Assembly: GCF_963678635.1 (NCBI RefSeq)
Contig: NC_087070.1
Span: 4,066,539-4,126,538 of the forward strand
DNA: 60,000 nt
From: Symsagittifera roscoffensis
Taxonomy: Eukaryota > Xenacoelomorpha > Acoela > Convolutidae
Direction: 5' to 3'
Made by a program: the position numbers and the translations under genes. Under the pieces are notes generated by a model, which ran no database searches, was not told where the DNA came from, and worked only from the letters and a program-made list of their open reading frames with translations. Below are positions 11,655-23,334 of the stretch, in pieces (position 1 is the stretch's first letter; each line of letters starts with the position of its first letter).

Positions 11655-11846
11655 TTACATATCCATCTCAAAATTAATCAATTTCAATCAATTATTCAGC
11701 ATTGGCATGTGATAAGTCCTGTTTGATGCCAGGACTGCGATACGGCTTAGCAGCAGATTTCGCATCTGAAAAATCAGGTTTAGCTACTGAAAAGATATTA
11801 ACTCCTGCATTCACTATGTCTCCCACTCCGTTGTCCTTGGGTCTCA
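11655..11846 (-). pseudogene. Third remnant of the secreted-protein family
   Basis: On the minus strand the sequence reads KDNGVGDIVNAG, then IFSVAKPDFSDAKSAAKP, aligning with the C-terminal third of the protein at 1193-1573. Past that point it aligns with the region after that gene's stop codon (AAACAGGACTT onward), with a deletion that removes the QWWN end. Nothing of the signal peptide or N-terminal part is found beside it. A TTTTTTTTGAG run directly upstream could be an old splice acceptor or a breakpoint. I call it a truncated pseudogene. Confidence 0.7.
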
Positions 11847-11849
11847 AAA

Positions 11850-12392
11850 AAAATTTTGCACGTTCTTTTCATCTAAAATGACAGTTTTTTAAGAAGAATT
11901 ATCGCTTAAATTCAGTTACTTCAGGAGCGTCTTTTTTGCTTGGCGTCAATTTGCTCAAGGCCTTTTTACATCCTCCCACTGTTTCACCTAACAAGATTAA
12001 TATCGATTTTTCCAAATAGTTGTTTCACCGTTTTTTTTTTTTTACTAATTCAGAGAAATGTGACTTAAAAACTGATCTTAATATATTATTCTTCATAACA
12101 AAGCTTTTCGAGCGTTTCCTATGAAATTTGGATAAAAGTATTAAAATGCGACTTAAGCAGGAAGACGATACAATTTTTTGCGATACGAAGGCGTAGCATT
12201 TCAAGCTAGCGCATATAAACAAAGAGAGAATGAACTAGGGTTTGCAAAAACAATTGTTTTCGGAAAACAGAAAAAATTGATTCAGAAAAACTGTCAAGAA
12301 ACAACCACCAGCAATAATTTTTTTCAACATTTACCGAGCTGCCGCTAAGCTGTCAACACGTGCGTACACACCTATAGAACCGCAAACTTAAT
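11850..12392. other. Repeat-derived spacer before R1
   Basis: No gene is supported. From about 12175 the sequence (TGCGATACGAAGGCG, CAAGCTAG, AACAACCACCAG, ATTTACCGAG) matches the stretch at 26735-26890 that separates a SINE tail hairpin from an R1 copy, so it is the same composite repeat. The hairpin itself is degraded here. Confidence 0.5.
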
Positions 12393-12660
12393 TATAGCCA
12401 ACAGACAGTTGGAAAATAGTCAATGAACGCAATTGAGCAAGAAAAAAATACTGACGTAATATTTTTTTAAAAACAACCGGAACATTGGAATTTAAAAGAA
12501 AAAAATAGATGGCCTTATGTGTAAACTTTTCATTTCGCTGGAAAATTTGTTAATTAAACTCCATTTCCAAAATTAGAAGTCGATCACGTTATCCGTGAAC
12601 TTAACACTTTCGCTGTGTTCCTTCAGAGTGAACTCAAAAAAATAGTTCAATTCCCTTCCT
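12393..12660 (+). repeat. R1 repeat, cut at its right end
   Basis: Begins with ATAGCCAACAGACAGTTGG and the complementary-end word AATAGTCAATGAACGC. It shows the R1 interior words (AAAATAGATGGCC, TTTCATTTCGCTGG, GAAGTCGATCACG), then stops where the 12661 element begins. Its TATA box and right end are missing. Confidence 0.75.
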
Positions 12661-13290
12661 GTAAGATCGGTGATCCTAACACTTTTTGCCTAACTTAGAG
12701 TTCAAGTGAAAGCGTTACCTTGGTATTGATGAATCCATACGATAAGTAGTGAAGTAAACAATTGGCAAGGTTGCAAAATTGACAAAAACAAACAAAGACT
12801 AATCAGGATTTGAAACGGTACCGGTTTTGCAAACTCCCCACAAATGGAAACTACCGAGGCTAGCTTTATGAAATTCATAGGACGGAGGATACTAGAGATG
12901 ATTTGACCCGGGCATGCAAAAATCCAGACCCTTCGGACTCCCTGGCCCCAAGTGATAACGGTCCCCGGAAGTGTAAATGGCCCTTTCAGAACTCAGAAAT
13001 AAGCGGCGGTTTTGGGCTCAAATTTTAGTATGTTGTAGGCCTAGTTAAGGGAAGCTTAAGTTTAGAACCCCAGGCCACCTAGACCCCTACTTCCGGTGCT
13101 GTGCCATATGCAAATAGTCCCCACCCCGACTTCCGGAAGTCGTTTCTCGGCCTCCAATGATCACAGGGAGCTGAAACTCAGAGGGATGCTAGGTAATGGC
13201 AAGATACATCTTGTATTATGATTTGAACTAAATCCGGCAGTTGGATCGGAAGCTATTAGCACTTGAAAAAACACCCCCTTCAACCATGAT
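12661..13290 (+). mobile_element. LTR-like repeat, copy 1
   Basis: Starts TGTAAGATCGGTGATCC and matches 14142-14796 at roughly nine bases in ten. It contains a short inverted pair GATC-GGT-GATC at its edge. Base composition turns clearly more GC-rich than the surroundings from about 12830. Similarity between the two copies ends at the CACCCC word near 13285. A paired direct repeat of about 640 bp that begins with TG and flanks coding debris is what decayed LTRs look like, but neither end nor a target duplication is proven. Confidence 0.5.
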
Positions 13291-13615
13291 CCAGACCCAA
13301 GGCAAGAACTTTTGGGAAAAATGCCGCGAAGAAATCGTGTAGTGGCGGAGCCACTAGTAAATCCTCGTGGGAGAATCGAAGGCTTGCGACGACAGAGCGA
13401 CTCGGTGGAGACATACGATGCATCGGAGGTTGAAGCCAGAAGGGAAGAAGAGCCCGCGAATCTCCCCAGCGAAGCTGGAGGTAGAACTCCGGTGAGCGGG
13501 CGATGGTGGAACCTGTGATAGAGAATGGGACTACAGATGTGGGTAGACCAGTTCGAGTAAGAAGGACTCCAGTTAGGTTTGGATTCGATGATATTGTGAG
13601 TTAAAACTAGTTTTG
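13291..13615 (+). pseudogene. Retrotransposon coding fragment (pol C-terminus-like)
   Basis: One frame reads from an ATG at 13312 for 68 codons (MPRRNRVVAEP..., Arg/Glu-rich). A second frame, from about 13502, reads MVEPVIENG...RPVRVRRTPVRFGFDDIVS and then stops. The RPxRxRRxPxRFGFDD pattern is typical of the extreme C-terminus of integrase/pol polyproteins of LTR retrotransposons. The two frames would be joined only by a frameshift, so it is decayed. A long open frame on the opposite strand (13161-13670) is its shadow. Confidence 0.45.
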
Positions 13616-14141
13616 GAAACTTTGTCGCCCAGCTGATTGGTGCTTGTTTAATATCTAAGCGCGATCCCACCTCAGAGTATTGCTGAACATTGCGTTATTG
13701 TTGGATATTAGGTACTTTTTTTAAAAAAAGGTTGGGTCGTACTGCGAGGAGTAAAATTTGTTAAAAGTCAAAGCCCTGATTAGGATTCTTTTAACAAATG
13801 GTGCTTACTACTTAAATTATTTTTAGACTTGGGGAAATGACTGACGGGTCCGCGATACCTGAAACTAGGAAGGATATTTATAAGGTTAGGCATCAGCGTG
13901 ATAATTATCTTGAGGACTGGTAAGAACGAGCAAAAGACAAGTGTGGTTACCTGGTTCTTAAGGTAGATGCAAGCTTAACAGAAAAATATATTAGATTTAG
14001 TAGAGCGGTTAGCAACATGATGTTGAGTAAGTTTTGGACTTAATGTGTTGGATAGGGTTAAATTAGCTACTAGGAAGGCAAAAACTTGACTTTTGTCTTC
14101 AGCATTATTGGGGACAATAATAGACTAGAAGGGAAGACTGT
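13616..14141 (+). pseudogene. Interior of LTR-like element, with broken ORF
   Basis: From an ATG at 13837 a frame reads MTDGSAIPETRKDIYKVRH, then QRDNYLEDW, a stop, and again an open stretch (ERAKDKCGYLVLKVDASLTEKYIRFSR, given here in two halves: ERAKDKCGYLVLKVDA and SLTEKYIRFSR) to about 14042. One stop in nearly 70 otherwise open codons suggests a former coding region. I do not recognise the protein. Confidence 0.35.
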
Positions 14142-14796
14142 AGGATCGGTGATCCTAACATTTTTTGCCTAACTTAGAGTTCAAGTGAGAGCTTTACCTT
14201 GGTAAATGCATGCAGTGTAGTGAAGATTAATGAGTAGTAACTAGCTCGGTATTGACGAATCCATACGATAAAAAATGAAGTAAACAATTGGTAAGGTTGC
14301 AAAATTGACCAAAACAAACAAAGACTAATCTAGATTTGAAACGGTACCAGTTTCGCAAACCCCTTCAAATGGAAACTACCAAGGCTAGCTTTATGAAATT
14401 CATAAGACGGTTACTAGAGATGATTTGACCCGGGCATGCAAAAATCCAGACCCTCGGACCCCCAGCCCCAAGTGATAACGGTCCCCGGAAGTGTAAATGG
14501 CCCTATCAGAACTTAGAAACTAGCGGCGGTTTTGGGCTCAAATTTTAGTATGTTGTAGGCCTAGTTAAGGAAAGCTTAAGTTTAGAGCTCCAAACCCCCT
14601 GGTACCCTACTTCCGGTGCTGTGCCATATGCAAATAGTCCCCACCCCGACTCCCGGAAGTCGTTTCTCGGCCTCCAATGATCACAGGGAGCTGAAACATG
14701 GAGGGACGTTAGGTAATGGCAAGATACATCTTGTATTATGATTTGAACCAAATCAGGCGGTTGGATCGGAAGCTATTAGCACTTGAAAAACACCCC
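14142..14796 (+). mobile_element. LTR-like repeat, copy 2
   Basis: Begins TGTAGGATCGGTGATCC, with the palindromic GGATC-GGT-GATCC intact here. Relative to copy 1 it has an extra stretch of about 30 bp near 14200-14240 (AAATGCATGCAGTG), and otherwise follows it to the CACCCC word. Confidence 0.5.
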
Positions 14797-16640
14797 TTAG
14801 ACCGGAAATAGGCAATTTACGCGAAATGATGAACGGTGGCATAATGATTTTATTGCGGCAATGGACATAAGATACGATCCCCGAAAAAAGAACGCTTGTG
14901 AGTGAAAAGCCTCCGGCGAATCCTTCCGGTGTTAATAGCCTTTTTCCGGAAAAAATGACAATGGACCGTAGAAATGGGATAACTTGTGAAGTATTAATGG
15001 GATATGAATGAAACTTGATAGTTAAGACCCCCATGGGATTCTGAACCCAAATATGGAAGTTTGACCCCGGTTGACCCCTGGGTGACCTTAAGTTGACCTT
15101 TGGGCGTTTTGACCCCAAAATTGCATGGAAAACCCCAAGATTAACACCGGAAAGTGGCGTATCCCCAGCCAAACCCGTGCAAATGAAAATGGGCCACCTT
15201 GCAAAATTAGGGGGAAAACTTACATTTTGGGAGGTAGATCAGAAGTTGATAGAGATTTAGTTTTACATTGCAAACTTGGAGTAGTAGAGTTATTTCGAAA
15301 CGGACTTGGTAAACATTGGGTTCAGTTTAGCTTGGCGAGTGATCTAATAAGAGCAATTCAACTGGACTAAAGAAAAGCAGTCCCAGAGCAAATTGATAGT
15401 AAAAGGACCGCAGCATGAGAATTGAATCTCCTAAATAGTATGAACGAACCGGGAATTTACTTGGCTTCCCGGAGGTGATTTTTTGGTTCGATTTGACCCC
15501 TAGTAGGCAAACTTCGTTCCCCTGATAGCTAAAAGGTCGGGATTGGAATAGATGCTTGAAATGAACTCGCTAACCATGAAAAGGGTCTCCCCCTACCCTT
15601 GGGAGGTCGGAACGTTAACGGGATAATTAAAATAAAGACCTTGGGCGGGTCACTAATTAAATCTAGCATGTTTTTGAGGTTGAGTTGAGCTCGATGAAAG
15701 AAGTCACGGAGGTCAGGAATAAGTTGAGTAGAATCGTATGACATTTATTTGTTTGGTCAAATTCTGACACCTATTGCATACCGGGTATCTAATAAGCGTG
15801 AAAAGATTGATAAAAGAAAGCGAACTTGGCACGTGGCAGTTGACAGGGGGAGGGATATAGCTTTAAACATGTGCGGACGGATGATTTAAGCGGATGCCAG
15901 GACTGATAGGGAAGGGCGTGATTTAACTAAAACAAAGTGTAAAGAAAGATAAGGAATTGGAGGGTACCGGAGAGCTTTTAAGAGTCAGAACAGTTGTTAG
16001 CTACTACTAAGAGTAGTTGGTTCTCAGTCAGAGAAGAGAGCAATTGATACTGAGAGAGAGTATAGTTGGTTTTCCGTTAGTTAGGGAGAACAATTATTGC
16101 TAGCGAATCGAGTAGTTGGTTCTCAGAGTGAGAGAACAGTTATAGAAAAATAGTAGATAGTTCTCATCAGAGGTTCTCTAAAGAGAGAACAGTTTAATGT
16201 TAGTGGAGTTAGTTGGAAGTTAATTGCAATTAGACAATTCGGCCGATAAATCGCGGACCCTCTTTTTTGGATTTGATGATTAGATTATATCCTGGCCACT
16301 CAGAGCCTTCTGTAATTGAACATATAATCATCTAAATTAATTTATCATTGGAAATTCTGGCGATTGTATCGAGTAGGCGAGACAAGACAGCCAAAGAGCA
16401 ATACACAGAGTGGGCAAGCAACATAATACAATACAGAATAGTTGCCACCAAAATAACCCTTTCGGGATTGTAGATAGTAGTGAATCGCGGACGCCCCGCC
16501 GAATTGACTGCCCAAGGGACGACTTTGCGGTGTCGTTAGGAAAGAGAGAAAGAACCTAGAGAAGAAATCCCCTAAATCTACACTTCCCACAAAAATTCTA
16601 GTGAATACCACGGGACTTCCAACTCCTGAAGAATTTTAAG
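14797..16640. mobile_element. GC-richer retroelement remnant
   Basis: Composition matches the LTR-like repeats to the left and differs from the AT-rich flanks. No long intact frame is present; an 81-codon frame at 15125-15370 is unrecognised. At about 16000-16200 the word AGTAGTTGGTTCTCAG and AGAGAGAACAGTT-like words repeat irregularly, as is common in LTR U3 regions. Composition drops back to the AT-rich background at about 16640. I infer one decayed LTR-retrotransposon insertion, or several nested ones, across 12661-16640. Confidence 0.4.
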
Positions 16641-17294
16641 TATTGATGCGTTTTACACTCTCAAAAAAGCCATACTTTTATAATTTTCATCTTTTTTTAA
16701 TTATTGAACAAAACTGATGCGTGGGAATTCGCATAGGTAAAATATCATTTTTATTCAAGCTCTACTACCGCCTAAATGGTGAAACTATTTTCTAAATCAA
16801 AACTACGTTGAACTAGGTCTTGCAATAGGATACTTTTGAAAATTGAAGTAGCCGTTTTCAACACTGGCAGGTGCTTTTGCCTACGTATTTGCTTAAAAAC
16901 ATCGGTGTGAAAATTCAATTAATGCCATCTGTCAGTTCTCGTTAGTTAACCATAAATCTGTACTCAAGTCAATTCAAAAACGAAATCAATTTCAATCAAA
17001 CCAAGTACAAACTACATATATCCAGTCCTTATATTGTTACATTTTAATAGAATCTACGATCCACAAGGCTTCATTGAAAGCATCCCATATTTAAACTTAT
17101 ATCAAATAACTCATGGCCGCTTTTTGGGAGATAATTTAACTTTTTTTCTATAAAACTGAATTCTTATTACTTTTCTCTGGAAATATCGTCTCATTTTTCA
17201 GTTTGATTTAAAAAATGACAATATTTTAGGATGTTTTCAATTAAGCACGCTCCTTAATGCTATTGTTTCAATGGGGAGTCTCCTGAACGACTGT
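16641..17294. other. Spacer 3' of ATP5F1D
   Basis: AT-rich, no gene seen. It would hold the 3' untranslated region of the ATP synthase gene, which is transcribed leftwards. Confidence 0.4.
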
Positions 17295-20200
17295 CTATAT
17301 TGATTTGAGTACCACATCTGCAGTTTCGATCTGAATCTGGGCTACGGCCTTCTCGTAGTCGTCTTTGGCCTTGTTGAGGTTCGCGTTGCCCTCCTCCATC
17401 AGCTTCTGAGCCTACACCAATAAAAAAGGGATTAAAAAAATGAAATGGCTCAAAGACAGTTGGCTTAAAAAAAAAAGAAAAAAAACATCATTTTGAAGCT
17501 CTTTGAATTTTAACCTTATACGATTGACATTTTTGACGGGACAATAGTCAACGAGGAGTCCATGTGAAATTCAAATGTGCCAGAGAGTCCGACTTCACAC
17601 AAACAAAAATATGACCGATAAGGGTACTGGGAAAAACTGAAAGAGTAAAACTTTGAGTCTAAAAAACTTCTTAAGCGACGCACGCCAATTATGAGTCTAC
17701 CTAACTGCTAAGTGACGCAAGCCAATTATGACGAATTAGCAGTACCAGTCAATTTGAAAAAAAAAATACGACTCCTTTCCAATTCCCCCCTTTCAAATTC
17801 AATTTTGAAAAGCTTAATTAACGTTGTCATAATGCAATGAAGGACAGATTTGTTCTTCATACTTTACAGCGTCAAACTTTTAGCCGTAATAACAAGTAAA
17901 ACAAACATAAAACTCGGTATTTTGACAGGGGGGAACTGGAAAAGAGCCAAAAATACTAACTAACATGCCTCAATTTATAGAGCGGACGCATGTTAACTAG
18001 TATACGAAAAAGTCCATTATAAACATTCGACCCTGCCCATGCTCGAACCCTTTTATTTTGTAGCGGGTCTCCTTCCCTACCTCTACGCTACAGATCCATG
18101 ATAACTTGAAGGTAAAGTGCTATTTGTAATATAATAGTCTGTGTTAATATCTTCAGCATTGGCTGTACTTAATAGCTGGTTATTGATCAAAATGGAGACC
18201 GACCTTTAACCAGAAAAATTATAACATGGATCTTTTACCAGACTCGATAAACAAATTTGATAAACAGATTTATTAACCCCGTTTAGTCTCGTTAAAGCCA
18301 ATAGTTTCACAGTTTCTCAGCGAAGTTTTGTTTGTTCTAACCGCTTCGTTTTCGAATCTTCCACTAATTTTAACTTATCTTAATTAAATTATGCCAGTGT
18401 GGTCTGGTAAAAGGTCAGTCTGGTAAAAAAAAACCTGGCCCCGATCAAATTGAACACATTTTGTCGCAACAATATTTGCGTTGCGACAATATTTGCGGAT
18501 TGATTGGAAAAAAATAAATAGTTCACACTATTACACAAATTTTGCTTGTGTAAAAAGCAAAAACAGCAATTAAAAAAATCAATATGAGCCGCTCGGTCGT
18601 TTTTAAGATTTTCTGAAACCTTATCAACCTTCGTATTTTGCACTAAGTTATTCAATGCTACATCAACGAGGCAATAAATTGAACAATTTTGAAGCACTGT
18701 GATTACATTTAGGACCTTGTCAGTTCACACTTTTACTTTTTTGATCAAAATAATGGCGAGCATAGACATCGAAAACACAAGCAAAAAATAGCGGCCAAAA
18801 GCTAAAAAAAAGCGTTTGAATTTCATCTCACTAACTTAAAAAGATCCAAACAAAACATTTTATAGATGCAACGTGAATCGAACTACTTACCTCCTTTTCA
18901 TGCATCATTTCCACTTGTCTTAGCCAGTAAAATACTGCGTCTCGGATCATTATGTCTCTTTCACATAGAAAATCTCCGCTTAGTTATCGCACATTAATTG
19001 ATGTGTTGTTAACTTTTAAATAGATATGTTCGGTGCAATTTTGATATAGAACTCCCTACAAAGAGCAAGGGGGTATTTTCATGCTGAGGGGGCCAAAGGA
19101 TCGAAAACATTCAACCAATCAGACTCGTTAGACGTTCCCTTTGGCCAAATGACTTTTGCACAAAACCGAAGACATTATTAACAGAAAAAGGAATATTGCA
19201 TCACAGCGAAGCTTTAATGTACAATTACTGCAAAATACAAAATTTTGTTTTCAATCGGTTTTAGGTGTTTTCCAGTACCAGACTTCGATGTCGCAATAAT
19301 TGAAAACTCATGTATCTGCTGATTTTCGAATCGATGAATATTAATTTTGATGGACTGGATTTTTTCGCTTTCTTTGAGATTTTCACAATTTCCTAAGATG
19401 CTTGGATACTCAATACCTACCTATCTACCTACCTACCTACCTACCTACACCTATCAAAAGGCCAAAACACACAAGGAAAAAAGGCCAAAACGTGTATAAT
19501 GGAGTTGAACCAAGAACTTTAAAAAATGATAGACATGTTCCGTAGAGACGGTCAGTATTTAGTGTATTAAAAAGTAATTAAAAAATGGCTCAAAAATAAT
19601 CTCAGGAATGCTTCTAATAGTATCCCCAGTGATAAAAATTAATTTTAGGTCACAAAAAAATTCAATAGTTTTCAATTTTAAAAATATATTTAATTTTTAT
19701 AATGAATTGACTTTCGATCATATAATTTCAAACGCAAAGCTTACTTTTTATGTCGCAAAGAAGGTAAAAATTATTAATGAGAAAGTTTGAGAGGAAAATT
19801 CCATTACAATACGAATTAAAGTTCATGTATTGAATTTCTATAGTAGCTTCTTGCCAATGCCGTGTGCCATTGATATACTTTTAAGTTTCTACTTAATTAG
19901 TAAATTGCATGAAATGCTTTCGGCTGAACTGACCCAATTTTGTTCCAAAAATGTCTCAAGATTATATTGACTTCGATGCCTCAGGCTGAGTTGACACAAT
20001 TTTTCCGGCTTTCTCAAACTCAAACTAGCTTCGATGTCCTCATTCGTTAGTCTGGTGAGCGGATAATAGTAACGACCGAAAAAGAAGCCATTCCAAATAA
20101 AATTAGCTTGTTGCATAGCAAGTGGCACAGAATTTTTGACCACCGTTATCTCTGCGAAACAGAATTGGATTTTGAAAAATTTCTGAAGGAACAAGAATGT

Positions 20201-22836
20201 AAACTCAACTTGAAAAAAAAACAATACTCTAACCACAAAAATATCAAATTGAGCGTGATCAAACTTTAGTTTCAAAACAAATGAGTTTTCATATAATCCT
20301 TTGTGAATGGGACGGCAAAACAAAAGCAAAAAAATATATAATTTAAGAAACAAATAAACAAGACTAGGTGCTAAACAAATATGATCTTGATTTGTCAGGC
20401 ACCACTGAACGGGTGCCGGACATCAAGCCGACGGGAATGCAAGCCTGATCGTAAAATTAGGGACTTCAAGCCGAACACTTCCTTAAAGTTGTGAAATATG
20501 ATTAATTTGAAGACTATTTTGAAGATTTTCTCAAATTCATGATTTTTCTTTACCAGTGATTGGCTTTTTGATAAGTTTTTCTAGGCATAATTTATGCATT
20601 TCGAACTACGGCTATGTAACGAACGGACGCCATTCCTGAAAGGTGCATTGTCATGAATAACGCTTATTATGGACTAGACTTGCCTAAATTTTCGGAAGCT
20701 AAAATTTTGCTGATAAAAACGGTCACTGAGTTGCTTGTTGATGTGAAATTCGGATTGAATAGATTATGTAAATTTCGGGATTATGTCAAATAATTTCGAC
20801 ATAAATTCCCGTCTGCATATTGTCCTAGACTGCCACTGGGCACACTCAAAGACCATCCCATGTAGTATTATATTAAAGCCGCTTCAGTCGTGCTTCCGAT
20901 CATATAACTATGAAAAACCGTTCTAAATATACATTTTTTCAGACTGCAATAGTATCAAATCACTCTCATAAAATCTGTTTTTACAAGATACTTTTTTATC
21001 TAATGAATTTTTCAGCTAATTTCAATATCTCGTGCAGATCGGCTAAACCGCTAAAAAAGAAAATTCATAAATTCTTTAACAGTAACCACAGTGGTCGGAA
21101 CGTTCTTGGCTAATGGCACAGCAACCCGCTAATATTGTTTTCAAGAAACTTGATTTCTTCAAAATTCTTGATTACTAGGAGTTAAATCAGTGTGCATGAA
21201 GAGAATCGAAATTAGTTTAGATAACAATGTGGTGTCGAAACTCGCCTGTGATTTGTCGAACTCGTCTAGAGTGTACGCTTCTTCAACTAGTAGTTGTACA
21301 GTGTTGTCGAAGTTGACTGTGACACTCCCGCTGCTAATCAGGAACTTCTTACTCTCTCCCGACTCGTGCAACACATTCACAAGACCTACATAAAATGACA
21401 CAAAACTCAACAAATTAATACAAAGGCAAAGATGAACTTCGCACACATATCAATGAAAAAAAGGGCTTTGAAAAGATTTGCAGAAACAACTAATCAGAAA
21501 ATTGAATGTCACAATTCTTCTATCTATTTAGAACTCAAAAAGATTTGAGACAATACATTGCAATAATTTTTTTTAAAAATTATATAGTAAATAGAGTAGA
21601 AAATTATTGACATAAGAGTGCAATAATTTTTTAAAGAAACTATATACACAGTAAATCGTAATATCTTATCTGAAACAAAATCGCCAGCCAAACTAGTCTT
21701 ACTTGAAAACAGCTTGAGCTGATCAAAAACTGTTCTTTAAACAAACTCTTATTGACCATACCTCCACCGCCCTATTGCAAAAGGGGTGGAATTCGTTACA
21801 AGGTGCAAACTCTTACACGCTTAGCCGTTGGATTAGTCCTTCATAGAGATGGAAACTCTTACTAGGTGAGGGTAGTTAAAAAGATCCCAAACATATTTTC
21901 ATAATCAATATGCCAAATTGTGTACATTAACGAAGGGCAAAGCTTAGACTTATTTATTTTTATCCTCTGGCAAAGCTTAGACTTACATATAATTTAAGGT
22001 TAAGGGTCAGATAAAAGTTCAAAAAGTAAAGAAGTGGGATTATTATTAGAGGAGACTGTTTGACCTGGTTTGAGCACAGCCAGAAGGGGCACGTGGTTGG
22101 GACAGATGCCCATGACGTCATTGATACAGGGCACATCCACTTGTTTCACCTGAAACATCATAGACCCAAATGTACATTCGAATCTAAACGATGGGACCTT
22201 TTCCCATGCGCGAAATTCTCAACCAATCAACGCCCTTTAAACGGTCCATAACTGACCGAATATATCGCTTACTTCTTCCGAATTTTTGAATAGTGATCTC
22301 TGATTGGTTGACAAAATTTTTGCGCACTCGGTCTTTCGAGCATGCAGGTTCCGCCAAGAATTACTGCGGAAAACAAGGTAGTAGGGAAATTCAATTATTC
22401 ACCTATTTTGAAAACGTTTGCAAGTTGGTTGCAATGAAAATGAGCAGAAAACATTTTTTTTTACTGTTTTTCATATTTCAGATGACTCGTCTAGAAAGAA
22501 GAAACATGAAGGCGACAAAAACTACAATATCCTGTTCACCTTTATGACAATCTCTTCATTTTCAGTGTGACTTTTCAGCGAATTAACTTTAATTTTCAGT
22601 GTGATTAATTAATAACACTCCAGCTGATGACTTACTTCAGTGTCGTTATCGTAGAACACTTTAGATGGGGATGCGAACGTGAACTTCATCTTCTTTGACA
22701 CCTCAGTGGTCTTTGTAGAAGCGGCTGCCTCCTGGGCCATGCCCCTCGTCAATAAAACAGACGACATACTGGGGGGACTAGTACAAAGCCGACGTAGTAG
22801 GGACGAGGCGGACCTGGACAGCATGTTTTGGGCCAT
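17295..22836 (-). CDS. ATP5F1D: Mitochondrial ATP synthase F1 delta subunit
   Basis: Delta subunit (homologue of bacterial epsilon) of the F1 central stalk in the inner mitochondrial membrane; it couples the c-ring to rotation of gamma. Exons, in order of transcription: 22636-22836, 22065-22149, 21246-21385 and 17295-17411. Joined, they give 180 residues, against 168 for the human precursor. Residues 1 to about 40 are an Arg/Ser-rich presequence. The N-terminal beta-sandwich follows (KFTFASPSKVFYD, NHVPLLAVLKPG, SSGSVTVN, VQLLVEEAYTLDEFD). Residues 135-180 form the two C-terminal helices (AQKLMEEGNANLNKA, ending VVLKSI). Exon 1 ends GAA before GTAAGT, and exon 2 ends in phase 1. The last intron starts with GC (CACAG then GCGAGT) and ends TGTAG; only this join gives the family's exact spacing. 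That intron is 3.8 kb and is full of repeats. Identification is certain; exon edges are very likely. Confidence 0.95.
17578..18175 (-). repeat. tRNA-headed SINE family A, copy 1
   Basis: The head at about 18035-18101 (minus strand) has a box-A-like TAGCGTAGAGGTAGGG and a box-B-like GGGTTCGAGC. The body runs left to a TATCGGTCATATTTTTG word near 17600. The same element recurs at about 24765-25175. This copy carries a 179-bp MITE inside (17770-17948). The tail hairpin is degraded. It lies in the last intron of ATP5F1D. Confidence 0.7.
17770..17948. mobile_element. hAT-like MITE inside SINE A copy 1
   Basis: The ends are inverted: left GACTCCTTTCCAATTCCCCCC, right ...GGGGGGAACTGGAAAAGAGCC. It is flanked by a perfect 8-bp direct repeat AAAAATAC (17762-17769 and 17949-17956). 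The related SINE at 24.9 kb lacks this insert at the same place, so the event is a clean insertion. At 179 bp it has no coding capacity. Confidence 0.85.
18176..21245. other. Repeat-rich part of the GC-AG intron
   Basis: Intron of ATP5F1D. Open frames of up to 154 codons on the minus strand (19889-20353) are Phe/Leu-rich, have no recognisable domain and are judged chance. A stretch at about 20785-21115 carries weak R3-type words (GCTTCAGTCGTG, GGTCGGAACGTTC). No other gene is seen. Confidence 0.5.
19414..19447. repeat. (CTAC)n microsatellite
   Basis: About eight units of CTAC with one interruption (CTAT), inside the ATP5F1D intron. Confidence 0.9.
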
Positions 22837-22977
22837 TATCTGAAAATGAAAAAAGACTTCATCATACCAATACGGATGTTGTTTTGGATAATATATAGCA
22901 TACTGCTAAAAGCTTTCTTTAACTAAGCATTCATTTTTTTAATTACAACTCCGCATCGTTCATCGCAAATCAACCTT

Positions 22978-22997
22978 CCCCCCCCCCCCCCCCCCCC
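22978..22997. repeat. Poly-C tract, 20 bases
   Basis: A pure run of 20 C residues about 140 bp upstream of the ATP5F1D start codon. Length is likely unreliable in sequencing. Confidence 0.9.
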
Positions 22998-23334
22998 TAC
23001 GTAAACTCACAAAAAAGATTAAAATCAATTTTCCTTAAAACAAAGCAAAATAAGGTCACTAAGCCTCAAACTTGAGCCGAAACATTTAGGGACAAAAAAA
23101 TTTTAAGCGAAAAAAAGAAGGAATTTATAAAAATCAGACGAAGTGAATAAAAATTTTTGAAAAATAAAAAAAACTTTCAATTAGTGAAAATAGCTTAAGC
23201 ACAATGAAAATTGCTCAAGCGTAAAAAAACTGCAACTAAGCCGACCAAACATAAGCGGACAAACAGTAGGCCGACAATTTTTTAAACAAAAAAAACTGAA
23301 TAAAAAGTTTTTGATCAAAACAGGTCCTGGTCAG

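Noticed and set aside
13161-13670. 169-codon minus-strand frame, the longest in the window
   Set aside because: It is the antisense shadow of the plus-strand retroelement coding debris and of GC-richer composition; no motif fits.
19889-20353. 154-codon minus-strand open frame inside the ATP5F1D intron
   Set aside because: Phe/Leu-rich with no recognisable domain, and it lies in AT-rich intron where such frames arise by chance.
21190-21393. Plus-strand frame of 67 codons
   Set aside because: Exact antisense of ATP5F1D exon 3.
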